This document shows, in pieces, positions 8,801 to 17,786 of a stretch of DNA of 26,098 bases. The DNA is from a virus, in IMG/VR virus record IMGVR_UViG_3300010149_000145, positions 1 through 26,098 of that record; one strand, 5' to 3'. The translations under genes were made by a program, and so were the position numbers. How positions within the stretch are numbered: position 1 is the stretch's first letter; each line of letters opens with the position of its first letter. The notes under the pieces were generated by a model, which was not told the DNA's origin, ran no database searches, and worked only from the letters and a program-made list of their open reading frames with translations.

Positions 8801-11156
8801 AGTATTCTTCAAAAAGGTCTGTTGAACTAGATACAAATGTAATATCAAGTTTATCTTGTGTAAAGTTAGAAGATGATACATACTGATTAATTAAATCACT
8901 AGATGTACTTGAACCACTTGTAATTAAATCATCAAGAATCTGATATCCAATATCATCTCCCACATCCAAATCAAAATTAGGAGTAAGTGGATTACATTGT
9001 TGTATAGAATTATCTACAATAGTAATCTGGTCTATTATTGGTATAGATTGTATTTTAGAAAGCCAAATAGAATCATTTACATTAACCGTTTTATCTAGTG
9101 GTTCATATAATTTTAATACTACTGTTTTTTCTGTTGATACTTTAACATCTTTATTAATATCTTCTTGATATTCATATTCCGAAAAAGTTTCTTCATCAAT
9201 TCCCCAAGTGGAAACTAATTCATTATTACCATTTCCTAAATGTAAGTAATGAGTTAAGAATTTAGATTCATCTGATTTAAGAGCATCAACATCCACATCA
9301 GCTAAAAAGGCTTTTCTTAAATCAGCAATCAATGTACCTCTTCTAAGTTTTAAGTCTCCTTTATCAAAAGTAATATTTATTTTTTCATATTTACCTTCTG
9401 TTGCTTCGTTACCTTCAAGATTAGTTGGAATAAGTACTAAAGTAAATTGTATTCCATTTCTATTCTCTTGTGGTTTGTTCTTTAATTTATTTAATACATC
9501 ACCTACCTTAAACTCTGCTATTCCTGATGGTTCAAATTGTCCTAATAAGTTTGAATCTTCTTTTTTATCAATATAAATCTTAACAAAGTTAGTGTTTACT
9601 GATTGCCAAGATATTTTAAAAGGAACATCATATTCTTTAAAATCTGCACCCTTTATATTTTGTGGATAGTTGATATTTGTAATATCTGGCCCTTTTAATA
9701 TTTCTTCACTAAATACATTTATTGTAATTTTAGCATATTCACCAGTACCACCCTTTTCAGATATAGGTTGTAGATATAGTTCATATAATCCCAATCCATT
9801 TAAAAAATCTTCTTTATTTAAAACAACTGAACCTGATTTATCAATTCTTCTTTCTGTTTTTCCTAAAGTAAATCCAACGTAATCAGAATATGCGGTTGAA
9901 TATGGAATTTTTAAACCAGTACCTGCTGCAATATTATATTTAAAATTAGTTAAATCAACTTTAATAAGAGGATTACCATCTTGAGGTACATCTACGATTG
10001 GTTTTGATTCTATAAATACTTTAGTTAAACCTGCGGTTAGTGGTATCTTAGTATCGTATGTTGTTAAAGTTCTACTATCGTTTCTATCAGGATAAGTTAT
10101 AGTATATGATATTCTATGTTTTGATAAATCCCCTTTATGAAATAATTCAATATAAGAAGTTGCATTTTCAAACCCATCAGTACCAGGTTGTCTTAATTTT
10201 AGTAAATCATCTTCTTCAAGAAGTCCCTCAGTTCCCCAAGATGTTCTAAAGCCAACAAGGCCGTTGAATGCAATACTTGATTCCATTTCCACATCAATAG
10301 GTGTTGGGTCAGGTAGTACAACTATATTTTTAAACTGAAAATCTAAATTAGCAGAAAATACTTTTTGTGAAACGATTAGGTTTTCAATTGGTTTAGTTGA
10401 TGGTTGTTCAACCCATCTACCATCTATTCTTTTTTCTACTAAAAATTCGTAAAAACTAAATTTAGTAGTACCAAATGAAAATCTTGGTGTTGGTTTAGGT
10501 TGAGGTTTTATAAATGGTTTTGTAAACCCAAGAAATAAATTTTCTCCTCTAACTTGTAGTTCCTCAAGACCATCAAATCTAAAATTATTATTAAACTGTG
10601 GTTTTATGTTATCAAAGTTTATATAGTCTTTAGTAACAGGAACATAATCTAATTGAATATCTTCAGGTACTAATGGTTTTATTTCTTTAACTATACTGTT
10701 TAACTTAGAAGAAATTCTATAAGAATCATCTGATATCTGATTACCTTGTTTTATAGTAACTACTATTGGTTTAATACATTCTTTAGCAGTTAATGATATT
10801 TTTTTAGATGTAGAATTAAATTCTGAGTTCTTTGAATTAAAAAGAATATCAAAACTCTTTTTGTTAGAAGATGTACTTAATAATATAGTTGCAGTTGGTG
10901 TATCAATTGGTGCTTCATATTTACATACAGAATTATTAGGAGTTGTTGCATTTGGATTGTAATTAATTGCAGTTACATCCATACATCCCTTAATAAAAGG
11001 TATTTGCTTAGTACCTCCTCCAGTACCACGTCCACCACCAGAATTAAAATCATCAGACAGAACATTATCGACAATATCATCTTGTCTTCCAAATCCTAAA
11101 TCTGAATTTGGATTATACTGCTCATCGAACTGAAATATTTTCCTTTTAATTGCCAT
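5865..11156 (-). CDS. giant baseplate/tail protein (gp7-like or fibre) with LamG-type domain
   Basis: 1763-aa protein, the largest in the window. From the N-terminus: a Gly-rich linker near 38-49; one cysteine module of the GCTDPxA type (residues 57-80, C58 and C78); a long region with repeated beta, fibronectin-like strands to about 650; a helical middle part; and RRLLNNLPYLYKNKGTKRAV with SCYGVPASLLTIMEYGG around 1025-1070. The last segment resembles the P2 gpI/T4-wedge-type segment in contractile-tail baseplates. About 1090-1250 is a concanavalin A/LamG-like domain (FNGNVDEFRLWKTPLS), and a 19-residue tandem repeat lies at 1494-1531. It is three genes downstream of gp6, where T4 has genes 7 and 8. 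I infer a wedge protein carrying glycan-binding domains. Ribosome site AGGA. Confidence 0.7.
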   Translation of the reverse strand: MAIKRKIFQFDEQYNPNSDLGFGRQDDIVDNVLSDDFNSGGGRGTGGGTKQIPFIKGCMDVTAINYNPNATTPNNSVCKYEAPIDTPTATILLSTSSNKKSFDILFNSKNSEFNSTSKKISLTAKECIKPIVVTIKQGNQISDDSYRISSKLNSIVKEIKPLVPEDIQLDYVPVTKDYINFDNIKPQFNNNFRFDGLEELQVRGENLFLGFTKPFIKPQPKPTPRFSFGTTKFSFYEFLVEKRIDGRWVEQPSTKPIENLIVSQKVFSANLDFQFKNIVVLPDPTPIDVEMESSIAFNGLVGFRTSWGTEGLLEEDDLLKLRQPGTDGFENATSYIELFHKGDLSKHRISYTITYPDRNDSRTLTTYDTKIPLTAGLTKVFIESKPIVDVPQDGNPLIKVDLTNFKYNIAAGTGLKIPYSTAYSDYVGFTLGKTERRIDKSGSVVLNKEDFLNGLGLYELYLQPISEKGGTGEYAKITINVFSEEILKGPDITNINYPQNIKGADFKEYDVPFKISWQSVNTNFVKIYIDKKEDSNLLGQFEPSGIAEFKVGDVLNKLKNKPQENRNGIQFTLVLIPTNLEGNEATEGKYEKINITFDKGDLKLRRGTLIADLRKAFLADVDVDALKSDESKFLTHYLHLGNGNNELVSTWGIDEETFSEYEYQEDINKDVKVSTEKTVVLKLYEPLDKTVNVNDSIWLSKIQSIPIIDQITIVDNSIQQCNPLTPNFDLDVGDDIGYQILDDLITSGSSTSSDLINQYVSSSNFTQDKLDITFVSSSTDLFEEYSGSGNLIKETGIQEYNWKDFVKYSSAEERVENFIYKIKLIQNYEYRYNQLTSGSGVTGWTGSLSVLNEANSQLNKINETKRGFDSFEKFLFTSSSEFTRNDADSWTYPFNSNGTAVTSSDAIVEEWQKGIVVSAHDFDKDNTSRLSYNLPVHITDDFKNGEYVLFFDMIGQHFDTIWTYIRGVAQSKKTEHKKEIGISNELVYHMLESLGWDADMGVQSQFLWEYAFGKHSDGTTVSSMSGKDRQNEVWRRLLNNLPYLYKNKGTKRAVHAALSCYGVPASLLTIMEYGGPKDPTQSGTSKFTFEDRTASINLSGAAAITVPWKQYSGNSQFPNTIEFRISTTTKQDQQIISGSEWSVNIIKDTGSLAKAQLIVGSDSSSTDTFPLFNGDYVNLAVTRTSGSTSDSFNLYVKEGFQERLRTDLNTTLNSTKAWTSGSEIKIGSTSFNGNVDEFRLWKTPLSSSRIDNHALLPDAVDGNHVSSSTEDLIFRNDFEYPKNRHSSGDVDIKNVSLIRTYATSSVASGFTNQTSYPYQYTPYDRDVTATVPSSGFSVGNKVRFETQSLISDLNYKTRATKKSFDQAPIDSNKLGFFFSPTKEINMDILRSLGDFNIDNYIGDPRDEYLGEYKKLKDLRNYYFDRYSLNIYEYIQLVRYIDKSLFDVLESLVPARAKVSSGLLIEPHILERSKTQWKKPSGDENYHETSIKVKDDVKIGGTNPQYSASLDVEEDVNLYGTNPQYSGSIDAENDLNLVAENQGLTGVYSFVEDGQQSGFMTINSGSTMGGIEISINAQITGSVQGEYDSTAYQQVGMGVDSLSVAGFGLFGDGAVSLRSRLINGSIIKDRVKVHLLKEQYSIDIPENIDSNDSSKGRQFVSTTQHRYKVNILPFTGSDGNESSDPTVSGDIVEVTPLNGYFATHYRNTGDLTSGMENSFFNGSKQTSATTLDGGSPVVSFTTNPNTLKVSDSGRGSGEPILEVE
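6564..6677 (-). repeat. in-frame 57-bp tandem repeat in the 1763-aa gene
   Basis: Two adjacent 19-codon units, DDVKIGGTNPQYSASLDVE and EDVNLYGTNPQYSGSIDAE, followed by the start of a decayed third (NDLNLVAEN). Both keep GTNPQYS and the acidic junctions. This looks like a short beta-strand repeat that has arisen by duplication in a surface region. Confidence 0.8.
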
Positions 11157-11180
11157 GTTTATAAATATCCTACGCTATTT

Positions 11181-13004
11181 TTATCTGTAATTTTGTATAT
11201 TTAAATCTTCTCTATTTACTACTTCTTCTTGACCAGGAATTGGTATATTTCTACCGCCGCCTCCACCACTACTATTACTGTTATTAGTTGATGGTCTATT
11301 AGGTGGTGGTGGTGTACTTCCACACTCACCTCTTCTTGTTATTTTTAATCCTGATACTTGTGTTACTGTCCCTTCTTGAGCACAAACTATAATACTATCA
11401 CCAGGTAAAAGTGCTGGAAACTGTACAAGTTGTCCTACTTGATTTTTATATGTTGAAGTTATCATTTGACCTGTCCCTCCATCTAACGATGCTATTTCAA
11501 AATCAGAATAAACATCATTATATCCTAATATACGATTCTCCTTTGAACCCTGTCCACCAAATCTATTAGGTGGTCTTGTAGAGTTTGCATTACTTATATT
11601 AGTTATACTATATTCTACTAAAGAAGGAGAGGTATCAATTATTCTTTCTTTTGGAACTTCTCTAACATCCTCACCTTTTCCGAATTTAAATTCACCTACA
11701 TCGTGTGTAATTTCAAATGAATCAAATTCTACTCCTGATTGTGAACCTGCATTTACTCCATTTAATTTCCACTTCATAGTAGCAGTAGAAGACCAAATGT
11801 AATAAGTTTTAGTTACACTCTGAATAATTTCTTCATACTTACAACTACCATCACTTTCGGTAGCCAGACTATTATAATTTGTTGCAGATGGGTCTGTACA
11901 TCCTAATATAACAGTTTCTTCTTCTTTATATCTACATGAACCATCTTCTGTATTGGCAGATGGATTAAAGTTTTCTGCAGATGGGTCTGTACATCCTTTT
12001 ACTTCAGCATCAATTGAATCTGGTTCTGTTGCAGAATATATAGAATTAGATGTACTTGATTTTAATATATTTTTTAAAGCATCTATTGTTATCTGTTCTT
12101 CTTTGGAAAGAATATTGTCTTTCTGTATATCTCGTTTTGGTAAATAATATTCTAAAGAATTTATTAATGCAGTTTCTGCAATTCTTTTTATTTCATCTAC
12201 TGATAATTCAACACAATCTAATTGTTCTTCAGAAGGTTTTCCATAGTTAGTTGAACCAATACTCCAATTTAATCCTTGTACAAAATACTTAAGAGATTCA
12301 ATCCATTTATCTTTTACTTTTAATACAAATTCATCAAAGTTAGATATTTTAAATTCTTTCTTAATTAAGTTAACATATTTTGTACCATCTGTTTCTTTTC
12401 CTTTAGATAGTAAAATATATTGTTTTATTTTTTCTACACTACATGAATCAACATATGCTTGTATAGTGTAAATGACATCATCTCTAAATGAAGATTCCTT
12501 AGTAAAAATAGAATATCTTTTTTCTAAATCCTCGTTTAACGAATCTCTTCTAATTGGTAAAATTCTAACTTCTGTTCTTGATGGTGATATTTCGTGTATC
12601 CACATTTTATTGGATTCAACTTCTTCAGTACCAACTCTTCTGTTTAATAAAGTTATTTGTGTTTTAAAACTACCATTTGAATAACCAGCATCTTTAATTA
12701 ATCTTTCTAAGTCAACTACAAATTCTTGTGAATCTTTTGTATTCTTAGTAAAAGAATTAGTTGGTAAAGTTAAAAAATATTCTTTAGATTTTTCATCATC
12801 TAAATATATGTACCTTACTAACTTACCAGTATCACCTTGTGGCAATTGATTATTGTTTATATCATATAGTATAAATTCAATTACATCAGCACACCCTAAC
12901 CCAAAGTTAGATTTAGATATTTCTTTTTCAAACACCTTTCTATCTTCAGAATCAACTAAGTATCCTTTTCTATCTACAATATTTTTAAAATCCTTTATTG
13001 CCAT
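11181..13004 (-). CDS. putative baseplate structural protein with two GCTDP cysteine modules
   Basis: 607-aa protein. Residues 1-190 form a domain with a conserved-looking GLGCADVIEFILYDINNNQL stretch and EVRILP near 145-150. Residues 190-315 are mainly helical. Two cysteine modules follow at 337-359 and 368-390 (GCTDPSAENFN...DGSC and GCTDPSATNYN...DGSC). The C-terminal half is beta-like and ends in a Pro/Asn/Gly-rich tail (TPPPPNRPSTNN, GGGGG). The gene is 24 bases from the next gene, which also has one such module, and 6 bases from the coiled-coil gene before it, inside the tail operon. A virion role is inferred; no T4 counterpart is recognised. Confidence 0.65.
   Translation of the reverse strand: MAIKDFKNIVDRKGYLVDSEDRKVFEKEISKSNFGLGCADVIEFILYDINNNQLPQGDTGKLVRYIYLDDEKSKEYFLTLPTNSFTKNTKDSQEFVVDLERLIKDAGYSNGSFKTQITLLNRRVGTEEVESNKMWIHEISPSRTEVRILPIRRDSLNEDLEKRYSIFTKESSFRDDVIYTIQAYVDSCSVEKIKQYILLSKGKETDGTKYVNLIKKEFKISNFDEFVLKVKDKWIESLKYFVQGLNWSIGSTNYGKPSEEQLDCVELSVDEIKRIAETALINSLEYYLPKRDIQKDNILSKEEQITIDALKNILKSSTSNSIYSATEPDSIDAEVKGCTDPSAENFNPSANTEDGSCRYKEEETVILGCTDPSATNYNSLATESDGSCKYEEIIQSVTKTYYIWSSTATMKWKLNGVNAGSQSGVEFDSFEITHDVGEFKFGKGEDVREVPKERIIDTSPSLVEYSITNISNANSTRPPNRFGGQGSKENRILGYNDVYSDFEIASLDGGTGQMITSTYKNQVGQLVQFPALLPGDSIIVCAQEGTVTQVSGLKITRRGECGSTPPPPNRPSTNNSNSSGGGGGRNIPIPGQEEVVNREDLNIQNYR
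11835..11996 (-). repeat. duplicated GCTDPxA cysteine module
   Basis: Two copies, 31 codons apart, of a module that begins GCTDPSA, has an N-[FY]-N core and ends DGSC[RK]Y. A more divergent third copy lies at 10917-10988 in the 1763-aa gene (GCMDVTAINYNPNA...VCKYE). The module is known from secreted marine bacterial proteins and marine phage virion proteins; its paired cysteines and acidic residues suggest a small disulfide- or metal-stabilised knob. Confidence 0.8.
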
Positions 13005-13010
13005 AATTTA

Positions 13011-14252
13011 TTAATTACCTTTTCCTCCACTACGAAGTTTTCTATAAAATCTTCCTACCATAGTAAACGTTGTTCCATCTATTGTTAGAGTAATTGTATC
13101 ATCAAATTTTTTTCTTCTTCCTTTTGGTGAAGATACTTTTCTAACTTTACTTGCAGTTAAATTTATTTTACCAGGAGTACTACCACTTCTCGCAGGTATC
13201 GTTCCTGTCATCTTACTGAACCCAATCCATGGACTTCCATGACCACCAGATTTAGTTTTTATATTAAAAGAATACGATACTTCTTTTTCGTCATTGAAGT
13301 TGTAAAGTTCTAAATCATTACCATTATGCCATCCACAACTTTTTCTGTTTGACCTAAAGTAGAATATTTGTCCTGCATCAAGTTCCCCTTGTTTTTTAAC
13401 ATTATTTTCTGGTATCTTCCATGCATAATCACCTTCTTGTTTATATGAATTAGGAGGTCCACTTAATGAACGTAATATAGCGGTTTCTTCTTGTTGTGCC
13501 TCTTCGGCCGCTTCCGCCGCTTGTAAACTTTCTACTATTCCTTTTTGAGCTTCTAGTAATTCCTTCAAGGTATATTTTTGAGCCTGTAAACCTCTAACTT
13601 GTGCAGCCAAAGAAACTCTCTCAATACCCTCTTTCGTACCTTTTATAATTGCAGTTGAAAAATCTCCAAGTAAATCCGAGTATCGTGAATTTGTTTGAGA
13701 TGCTTCATTTTCTGCGGCAGATTGTTGTAATTTTGCAGAATCTAATTCTTCTAATGCTAAATCTAATTGAGATTTAAGGCTTTCTATTTCAGATTTTAAT
13801 GTTGATATCTCTAAATTTAATCTTCTTATTTCGTCTTGAGCCTCTTCGTATTTTTTTTGTAAAGAATCATATTTTGATTTTAAAATATAATCTTTTTTAT
13901 TTAATTTACGTTTTTTTATTAACTCATCTACCTTTACATCAATTGCCTTTTTTAATTCGTCTTCATTATATTTAGGTTTTACTAAATCAGCTGATGTTTC
14001 TCCTCCATATGATTCCTGTTCTGCTTTTATAGGAATTTCTTGTTCATTTAATTCTTCTTTTAACTTAGGAGATATTGGTTTAGATTTTTTTATTGCCTTA
14101 GTTCCAAAAGAATCTTTCTTTTTTTCTATTTCGGGTCTAACTTCTTTACCTTCTAGTTTATTGACACGGATTTGTCCATTCGTATCTCTACGAACTGCAG
14201 TTGAACCTTTTTTAACAAGTTCATCAATTCTAAATTTATCCTTTAATGCCAT
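13011..14252 (-). CDS. coiled-coil structural protein of the tail operon
   Basis: 413-aa protein in three parts. The N-terminal ~90 residues are Lys-rich and probably disordered. A long coiled coil spans about 110-260 (heptad-like SKYDSLQKKYEEAQDEIRRL and following, ending in EAAEEAQQEE). The C-terminal ~140 residues form a compact-looking domain (GDYAWKIPENNVK, CGWHNGNDLELYNF, GGHGSPWIGF, basic RKVSSPKGRRKKF). No enzyme motif is visible. The coiled coil could trimerise a fibre or connector whose C-terminal domain binds a partner or surface. It lies 3 bases after the DNRLRE-like gene and 6 bases before the 607-aa gene, so it is co-transcribed with the baseplate genes. No T4 homologue recognised. 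Confidence 0.65.
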   Translation of the reverse strand: MALKDKFRIDELVKKGSTAVRRDTNGQIRVNKLEGKEVRPEIEKKKDSFGTKAIKKSKPISPKLKEELNEQEIPIKAEQESYGGETSADLVKPKYNEDELKKAIDVKVDELIKKRKLNKKDYILKSKYDSLQKKYEEAQDEIRRLNLEISTLKSEIESLKSQLDLALEELDSAKLQQSAAENEASQTNSRYSDLLGDFSTAIIKGTKEGIERVSLAAQVRGLQAQKYTLKELLEAQKGIVESLQAAEAAEEAQQEETAILRSLSGPPNSYKQEGDYAWKIPENNVKKQGELDAGQIFYFRSNRKSCGWHNGNDLELYNFNDEKEVSYSFNIKTKSGGHGSPWIGFSKMTGTIPARSGSTPGKINLTASKVRKVSSPKGRRKKFDDTITLTIDGTTFTMVGRFYRKLRSGGKGN

Positions 14253-14255
14253 CTC

Positions 14256-15317
14256 TTATTTTTCTACTGTAAATGTTAAATCTTTATCAATAAAATATTC
14301 CACTACTCCACTTCTTACAGTTTTTATTTCAATGTAGTAGTCTCTATTATATTCAAAGTTATTTAAATTTAATTTAAAATAATTACCTTTAGAATCACAA
14401 CTAACTTTTGTAAAGTCATCATTAAAAGGTACTACCACTTCACCTGTTACTATATCTTTAATTTGATAATAAGTTGTTGATGGTAAAAATTTTACATCTG
14501 TATAAGAGTATGTGTTTGTATATGTTTTAAGAGGATATTTTTCTCTTCCGAAAACTCTGATTGTAGGTTTACTTCCTCTTTTATATGTTGTTTTTAGTTT
14601 CTTAAATGTTACATGAATATCATCGGCAGTTAGTGATGTTAGTGAACCGGTTATAAATGATGAATCATCCCATCCAATTCTTAACTTTGGTTGATATATA
14701 GTATTTGTTTCTTTTGAAAAGAATTTTAACTGGCCATAATCAACTGTATCGTTTTCTTTAGCTGAATCATGTTTTATAATCCATCCTTCGTTTGGAAGTG
14801 TACCTGCAATCCAAGAAGTAAGTGAAGGTAATACATTTAAATTAATATCACTTGTTTCATATGTAAATGATTGTGATGATGCAGAACCAGTGTACCAAGT
14901 TCCACCCTTTCCATTGAAAGAACCACTCGTTCCACTTGCAAATCCATTTCCTAACCAATTTGTACTTGTATTTCTTTTACCCCAACTAACACCATCTGTT
15001 GATATATCATCGAATCGTGTACCAATTCCCATATCCCATGATTGTGATACCGGATATGCATAAATTGTATAATCAGTAGGGATTTCACTTCCTTCACTTT
15101 CATTAAGAAGTAAGTGAGCCGAACTCATTGTTACTTCTCCACTTGCAATAGAAGAAGATAGTGCAGTAGTATCCATTTTGATTAAAGTATGGGAAACATC
15201 TTTTAGGTTGCCATAATAAGTTTTAGATACTTCTAGTATTTCATCCCTACCTGTATTTTGAGTAGGTTGTTGTAAATAAATTGTTGAATCTTTTGATGCT
15301 GTTACGAAATAATACAT
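14256..15317 (-). CDS. putative baseplate/fibre protein with DNRLRE-like N-terminal domain
   Basis: 353-aa protein. The opening (residues 1-30: YYFVTASKDSTIYLQQPTQN then GRDEILEVSK) and the following IKMDTTAL, SSAHLLLNESEG, YTIYAYPVSQSWDMG and WGKRN segments follow the pattern of DNRLRE-type carbohydrate-associated beta-sandwich domains. Residues 225-353 look like immunoglobulin-like beta domains (IRVFGREKYPLKTY, TTYYQIKDIVTGEVV, YYIEIKTVRSGVVEYF). The start ATG shares its A with the gp6 stop (TAATG), so translation is coupled to gp6 and the protein is probably needed in matching amounts. A wedge-bound adhesin or gp8-position protein is likely by order, but sequence resemblance to T4 gp8 is not visible. 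Confidence 0.65.
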   Translation of the reverse strand: MYYFVTASKDSTIYLQQPTQNTGRDEILEVSKTYYGNLKDVSHTLIKMDTTALSSSIASGEVTMSSAHLLLNESEGSEIPTDYTIYAYPVSQSWDMGIGTRFDDISTDGVSWGKRNTSTNWLGNGFASGTSGSFNGKGGTWYTGSASSQSFTYETSDINLNVLPSLTSWIAGTLPNEGWIIKHDSAKENDTVDYGQLKFFSKETNTIYQPKLRIGWDDSSFITGSLTSLTADDIHVTFKKLKTTYKRGSKPTIRVFGREKYPLKTYTNTYSYTDVKFLPSTTYYQIKDIVTGEVVVPFNDDFTKVSCDSKGNYFKLNLNNFEYNRDYYIEIKTVRSGVVEYFIDKDLTFTVEK

Positions 15318-17341
15318 TATACAACCCTCCCTTTTATATCCTTGTTAGGAAATTTAATTTCAAACACCGAAGGGTCTACTGATGGATATACCATTTTACC
15401 CTTTGTTGCCTGTGATATGTTATATGAGTTGGTAGAGTAAGTTCCATTACATTTATTAGTAATTTCACATTTAGGTACTGATTGTACTCCCTCAACTCCT
15501 GCCAATAATAATTCTATTTCAGATATATTAATTGGCATATTAAAAGTCCAATTATCAATATCAAAATATTCTTTTAATTCTGTTATACATTTTGTAAGAA
15601 CTTCTCTTTTATTATATCCACCATAAGCTCTTATTTCAAAATCTACTCCTATGTTAATTACATACCCATCTATAATATTAACACCATCGGTTAACATTCT
15701 GTATTCTCCTAGATATGTTTTTAAGTTTTGTTTGATTGCAGTGTTACTTGTTAATCTTTCCAAGTTTTTATTAGAATTATATCCAAGAATATATAAGTTA
15801 ATCGCAAATGGATTGTTTTTTTCGGTTTGATTATTTGTTTTACCAGATAAAAACTTCTTTACTTCATTTTTTATTTCTTGTTGAGATAACTTTTTTTCTC
15901 CAAGGCCTGTTACTAAACTTGTAAACTCCTCTAATGAATCAGGATTAGATAGTATTGATGTTGGTGAATTATTATCAAGTTCACCATCTGGTGCACAATA
16001 TGCTTTTGCAATCCCACCAAATTTAGATGGCATAGAAAGTGCTCGTACTTGATAATCTTTTCTTGTTACAGCTCTACCTTGTGAACCAAAGTTTGCAAGT
16101 GAGTTTTCTCTAATCTCTTCAATAGTTTCTGCACCTCTACCACCTGTAGCTGGTACTTCATTTTCTACAGCAACTGATTGTTTACCTTTATTATATAGTT
16201 TTAATTCAGTTGGTGTAAACAATGTAGAATCATCATCATATTGAATTTGTGTAATACTAGTTAATTCTCCTTTTTTTACATTCGATTCAACTCCCCCTCC
16301 AATTAAGTATCTAACTGTTAGTGTTGTATTTGAAGGTGCCTGACCATATGACTTAGTTTTTAAGAAATTAGCTGGGTCAAATGAAGCTCCTAATTTATCT
16401 ATTGATGATTGTAACCCTAACCCAACATTTTTAAAATTTGGTATTAGTGTTTCATCGTTTGTTGCAGTACCTCCACCAAATACAATTGTAGTTGTATTAT
16501 CTGCATTTACTTGTGTTGTAAACCTTCTTGAAGTTTTTAATAATTTTAAAACACTTGGTACTGAAGCAGAATGTTGTTTTAAATCTTTATCATATTGTTC
16601 TGTATTTGGGTAATCAACATAAACCATCTCTTGTGCCAAATAAGGAACCTGATACCACTTGTTTCCATTAGAATCTCTTACATCAAATATATCTATTACA
16701 TTTTTATCTGCAATTTGTATTTTTGAGAAATCTTCAGCCGTACCAAATGATACCTCAACTTCTTTGATTCTAGCAGATATTGCATTAACTTTTTTCTTGA
16801 TTAGATATTGAGCTGGCTCATTAGTACCATCAACTCTTCGATAGACACTAATTTCCCTATCACTATCATCATTAAAATCTACAGCTTCACTTGTTCTAAA
16901 TGTTACTCCTTCTTTTGATTCTATTACCATTCCTTCTTTTACTCTCAATGCATATGAGTAATCAGGCTCAACTTTACCCCCACCAGTAGATTTAGATGGT
17001 ACAAGTTGATATATAGATAAGTTAGTTAGTGCAGGATATGTTACCTTTGGTTGATATCCTAGGTATTTTGCCAATGCTAATACATTTTCTTCATCTTGAG
17101 CATATAACATCATTGATTCCTTCAATGTGTCATCTGTATAGTAAGATAGAGAATCTCCAATAAAAGATGCCATTTCAATGAACATCATACCAGGTGAAGA
17201 TTCGTTAAAATCAGAATAAGTTTTTGGGAAGTATGATTTAGCATACTCAATAATATTATTTCTGAATTGAGAAAAATCTTTATTGAGATACTTTATATCC
17301 CTACCATTATTACTTTTAAAATTTGCTGAATTTAATGCCAT
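15317..17341 (-). CDS. 6: gp6-like baseplate wedge protein
   Basis: 674-aa homologue of T4 gp6 (660 aa) and the P2 gpJ family, the core wedge component whose dimers form the inner baseplate ring of contractile tails. Diagnostic N-terminal motif: DFNESSPGMMFIEMASFIGD (residues 44-63) followed by LSYYTDDTLKESM and LALAKYLGYQP. A conserved TIEEIRENSLANFGSQGRAVT stretch mid-protein, with QGRAVTRKDYQVRAL, matches the 'RAVTxxDYE' region of gpJ/gp6 proteins. The C-terminal part has INISEIELLLAGVEGVQSVP, also typical. It starts 3 bases after gp25, as in T4 where 25 and 6 are adjacent. Confidence 0.93.
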   Translation of the reverse strand: MALNSANFKSNNGRDIKYLNKDFSQFRNNIIEYAKSYFPKTYSDFNESSPGMMFIEMASFIGDSLSYYTDDTLKESMMLYAQDEENVLALAKYLGYQPKVTYPALTNLSIYQLVPSKSTGGGKVEPDYSYALRVKEGMVIESKEGVTFRTSEAVDFNDDSDREISVYRRVDGTNEPAQYLIKKKVNAISARIKEVEVSFGTAEDFSKIQIADKNVIDIFDVRDSNGNKWYQVPYLAQEMVYVDYPNTEQYDKDLKQHSASVPSVLKLLKTSRRFTTQVNADNTTTIVFGGGTATNDETLIPNFKNVGLGLQSSIDKLGASFDPANFLKTKSYGQAPSNTTLTVRYLIGGGVESNVKKGELTSITQIQYDDDSTLFTPTELKLYNKGKQSVAVENEVPATGGRGAETIEEIRENSLANFGSQGRAVTRKDYQVRALSMPSKFGGIAKAYCAPDGELDNNSPTSILSNPDSLEEFTSLVTGLGEKKLSQQEIKNEVKKFLSGKTNNQTEKNNPFAINLYILGYNSNKNLERLTSNTAIKQNLKTYLGEYRMLTDGVNIIDGYVINIGVDFEIRAYGGYNKREVLTKCITELKEYFDIDNWTFNMPINISEIELLLAGVEGVQSVPKCEITNKCNGTYSTNSYNISQATKGKMVYPSVDPSVFEIKFPNKDIKGRVV

Positions 17342-17344
17342 ACG

Positions 17345-17776
17345 TTACCCCTCTACTGTGAATGTTACTTCTTGTGTTTCTATTTGATTACCTACTGTGA
17401 ATGATAATTTAAGTTCCGCTGTGTTTTTATCTTTCATCTCATCTGTCATATTTACATCAATTTCTTCAATTGATATATAAGGTAACCAAAAGTTAACACT
17501 ATTAGTAATAGTTTCTTTTAACTTTTCTTCAAAACTATCATCCATTTGTTCAAATAGTAATGATGATAATCCTGTTCCGAAGTTTGGTTGCATTACTCTT
17601 TCACCTTTTTTGGTTAATAGTAAATTTTTTAAATTAGATTTTGCCTGTTCATATGATGAAAAAGCCGATTCAAAGAAACCAGTATTTCCATTTTTTACAG
17701 GTAAAGTAATTCCATATGCAAAATCATTAAATGATTTTGTATCCTTTACTACTTTTTTATCTAATATAAAAGCCAT
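17345..17776 (-). CDS. 25: gp25-like baseplate wedge protein
   Basis: 143-aa member of the GPW/gp25 family (T4 gp25 is 132 aa), a sheath-initiator-like wedge subunit present in nearly all contractile injection systems. The family core is clear at residues 48-78: NLKNLLLTKKGERVMQPNFG then TGLSSLLFEQ, including the conserved G-E-R (58-60) and P64/G67. Upstream INLPVK-type opening (YGITLPVKNGN) fits the family N-terminus. It is followed at once by gp6, and both would sit in the inner baseplate. The separate lysozyme-like activity once proposed for gp25 is not evident here. Confidence 0.93.
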   Translation of the reverse strand: MAFILDKKVVKDTKSFNDFAYGITLPVKNGNTGFFESAFSSYEQAKSNLKNLLLTKKGERVMQPNFGTGLSSLLFEQMDDSFEEKLKETITNSVNFWLPYISIEEIDVNMTDEMKDKNTAELKLSFTVGNQIETQEVTFTVEG

Positions 17777-17786
17777 TCTTTACTTC

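Noticed and set aside
2737-11156. Diversity-generating retroelement acting on tail proteins
   Set aside because: No reverse transcriptase, template repeat or adenine-biased variable repeat pair was seen in the window.
11158-11169. TATTTATA-like stretch before the 1763-aa gene
   Set aside because: It ends one base before the ATG, so a promoter there would start transcription inside the gene; it is also only a partial match to the late element.
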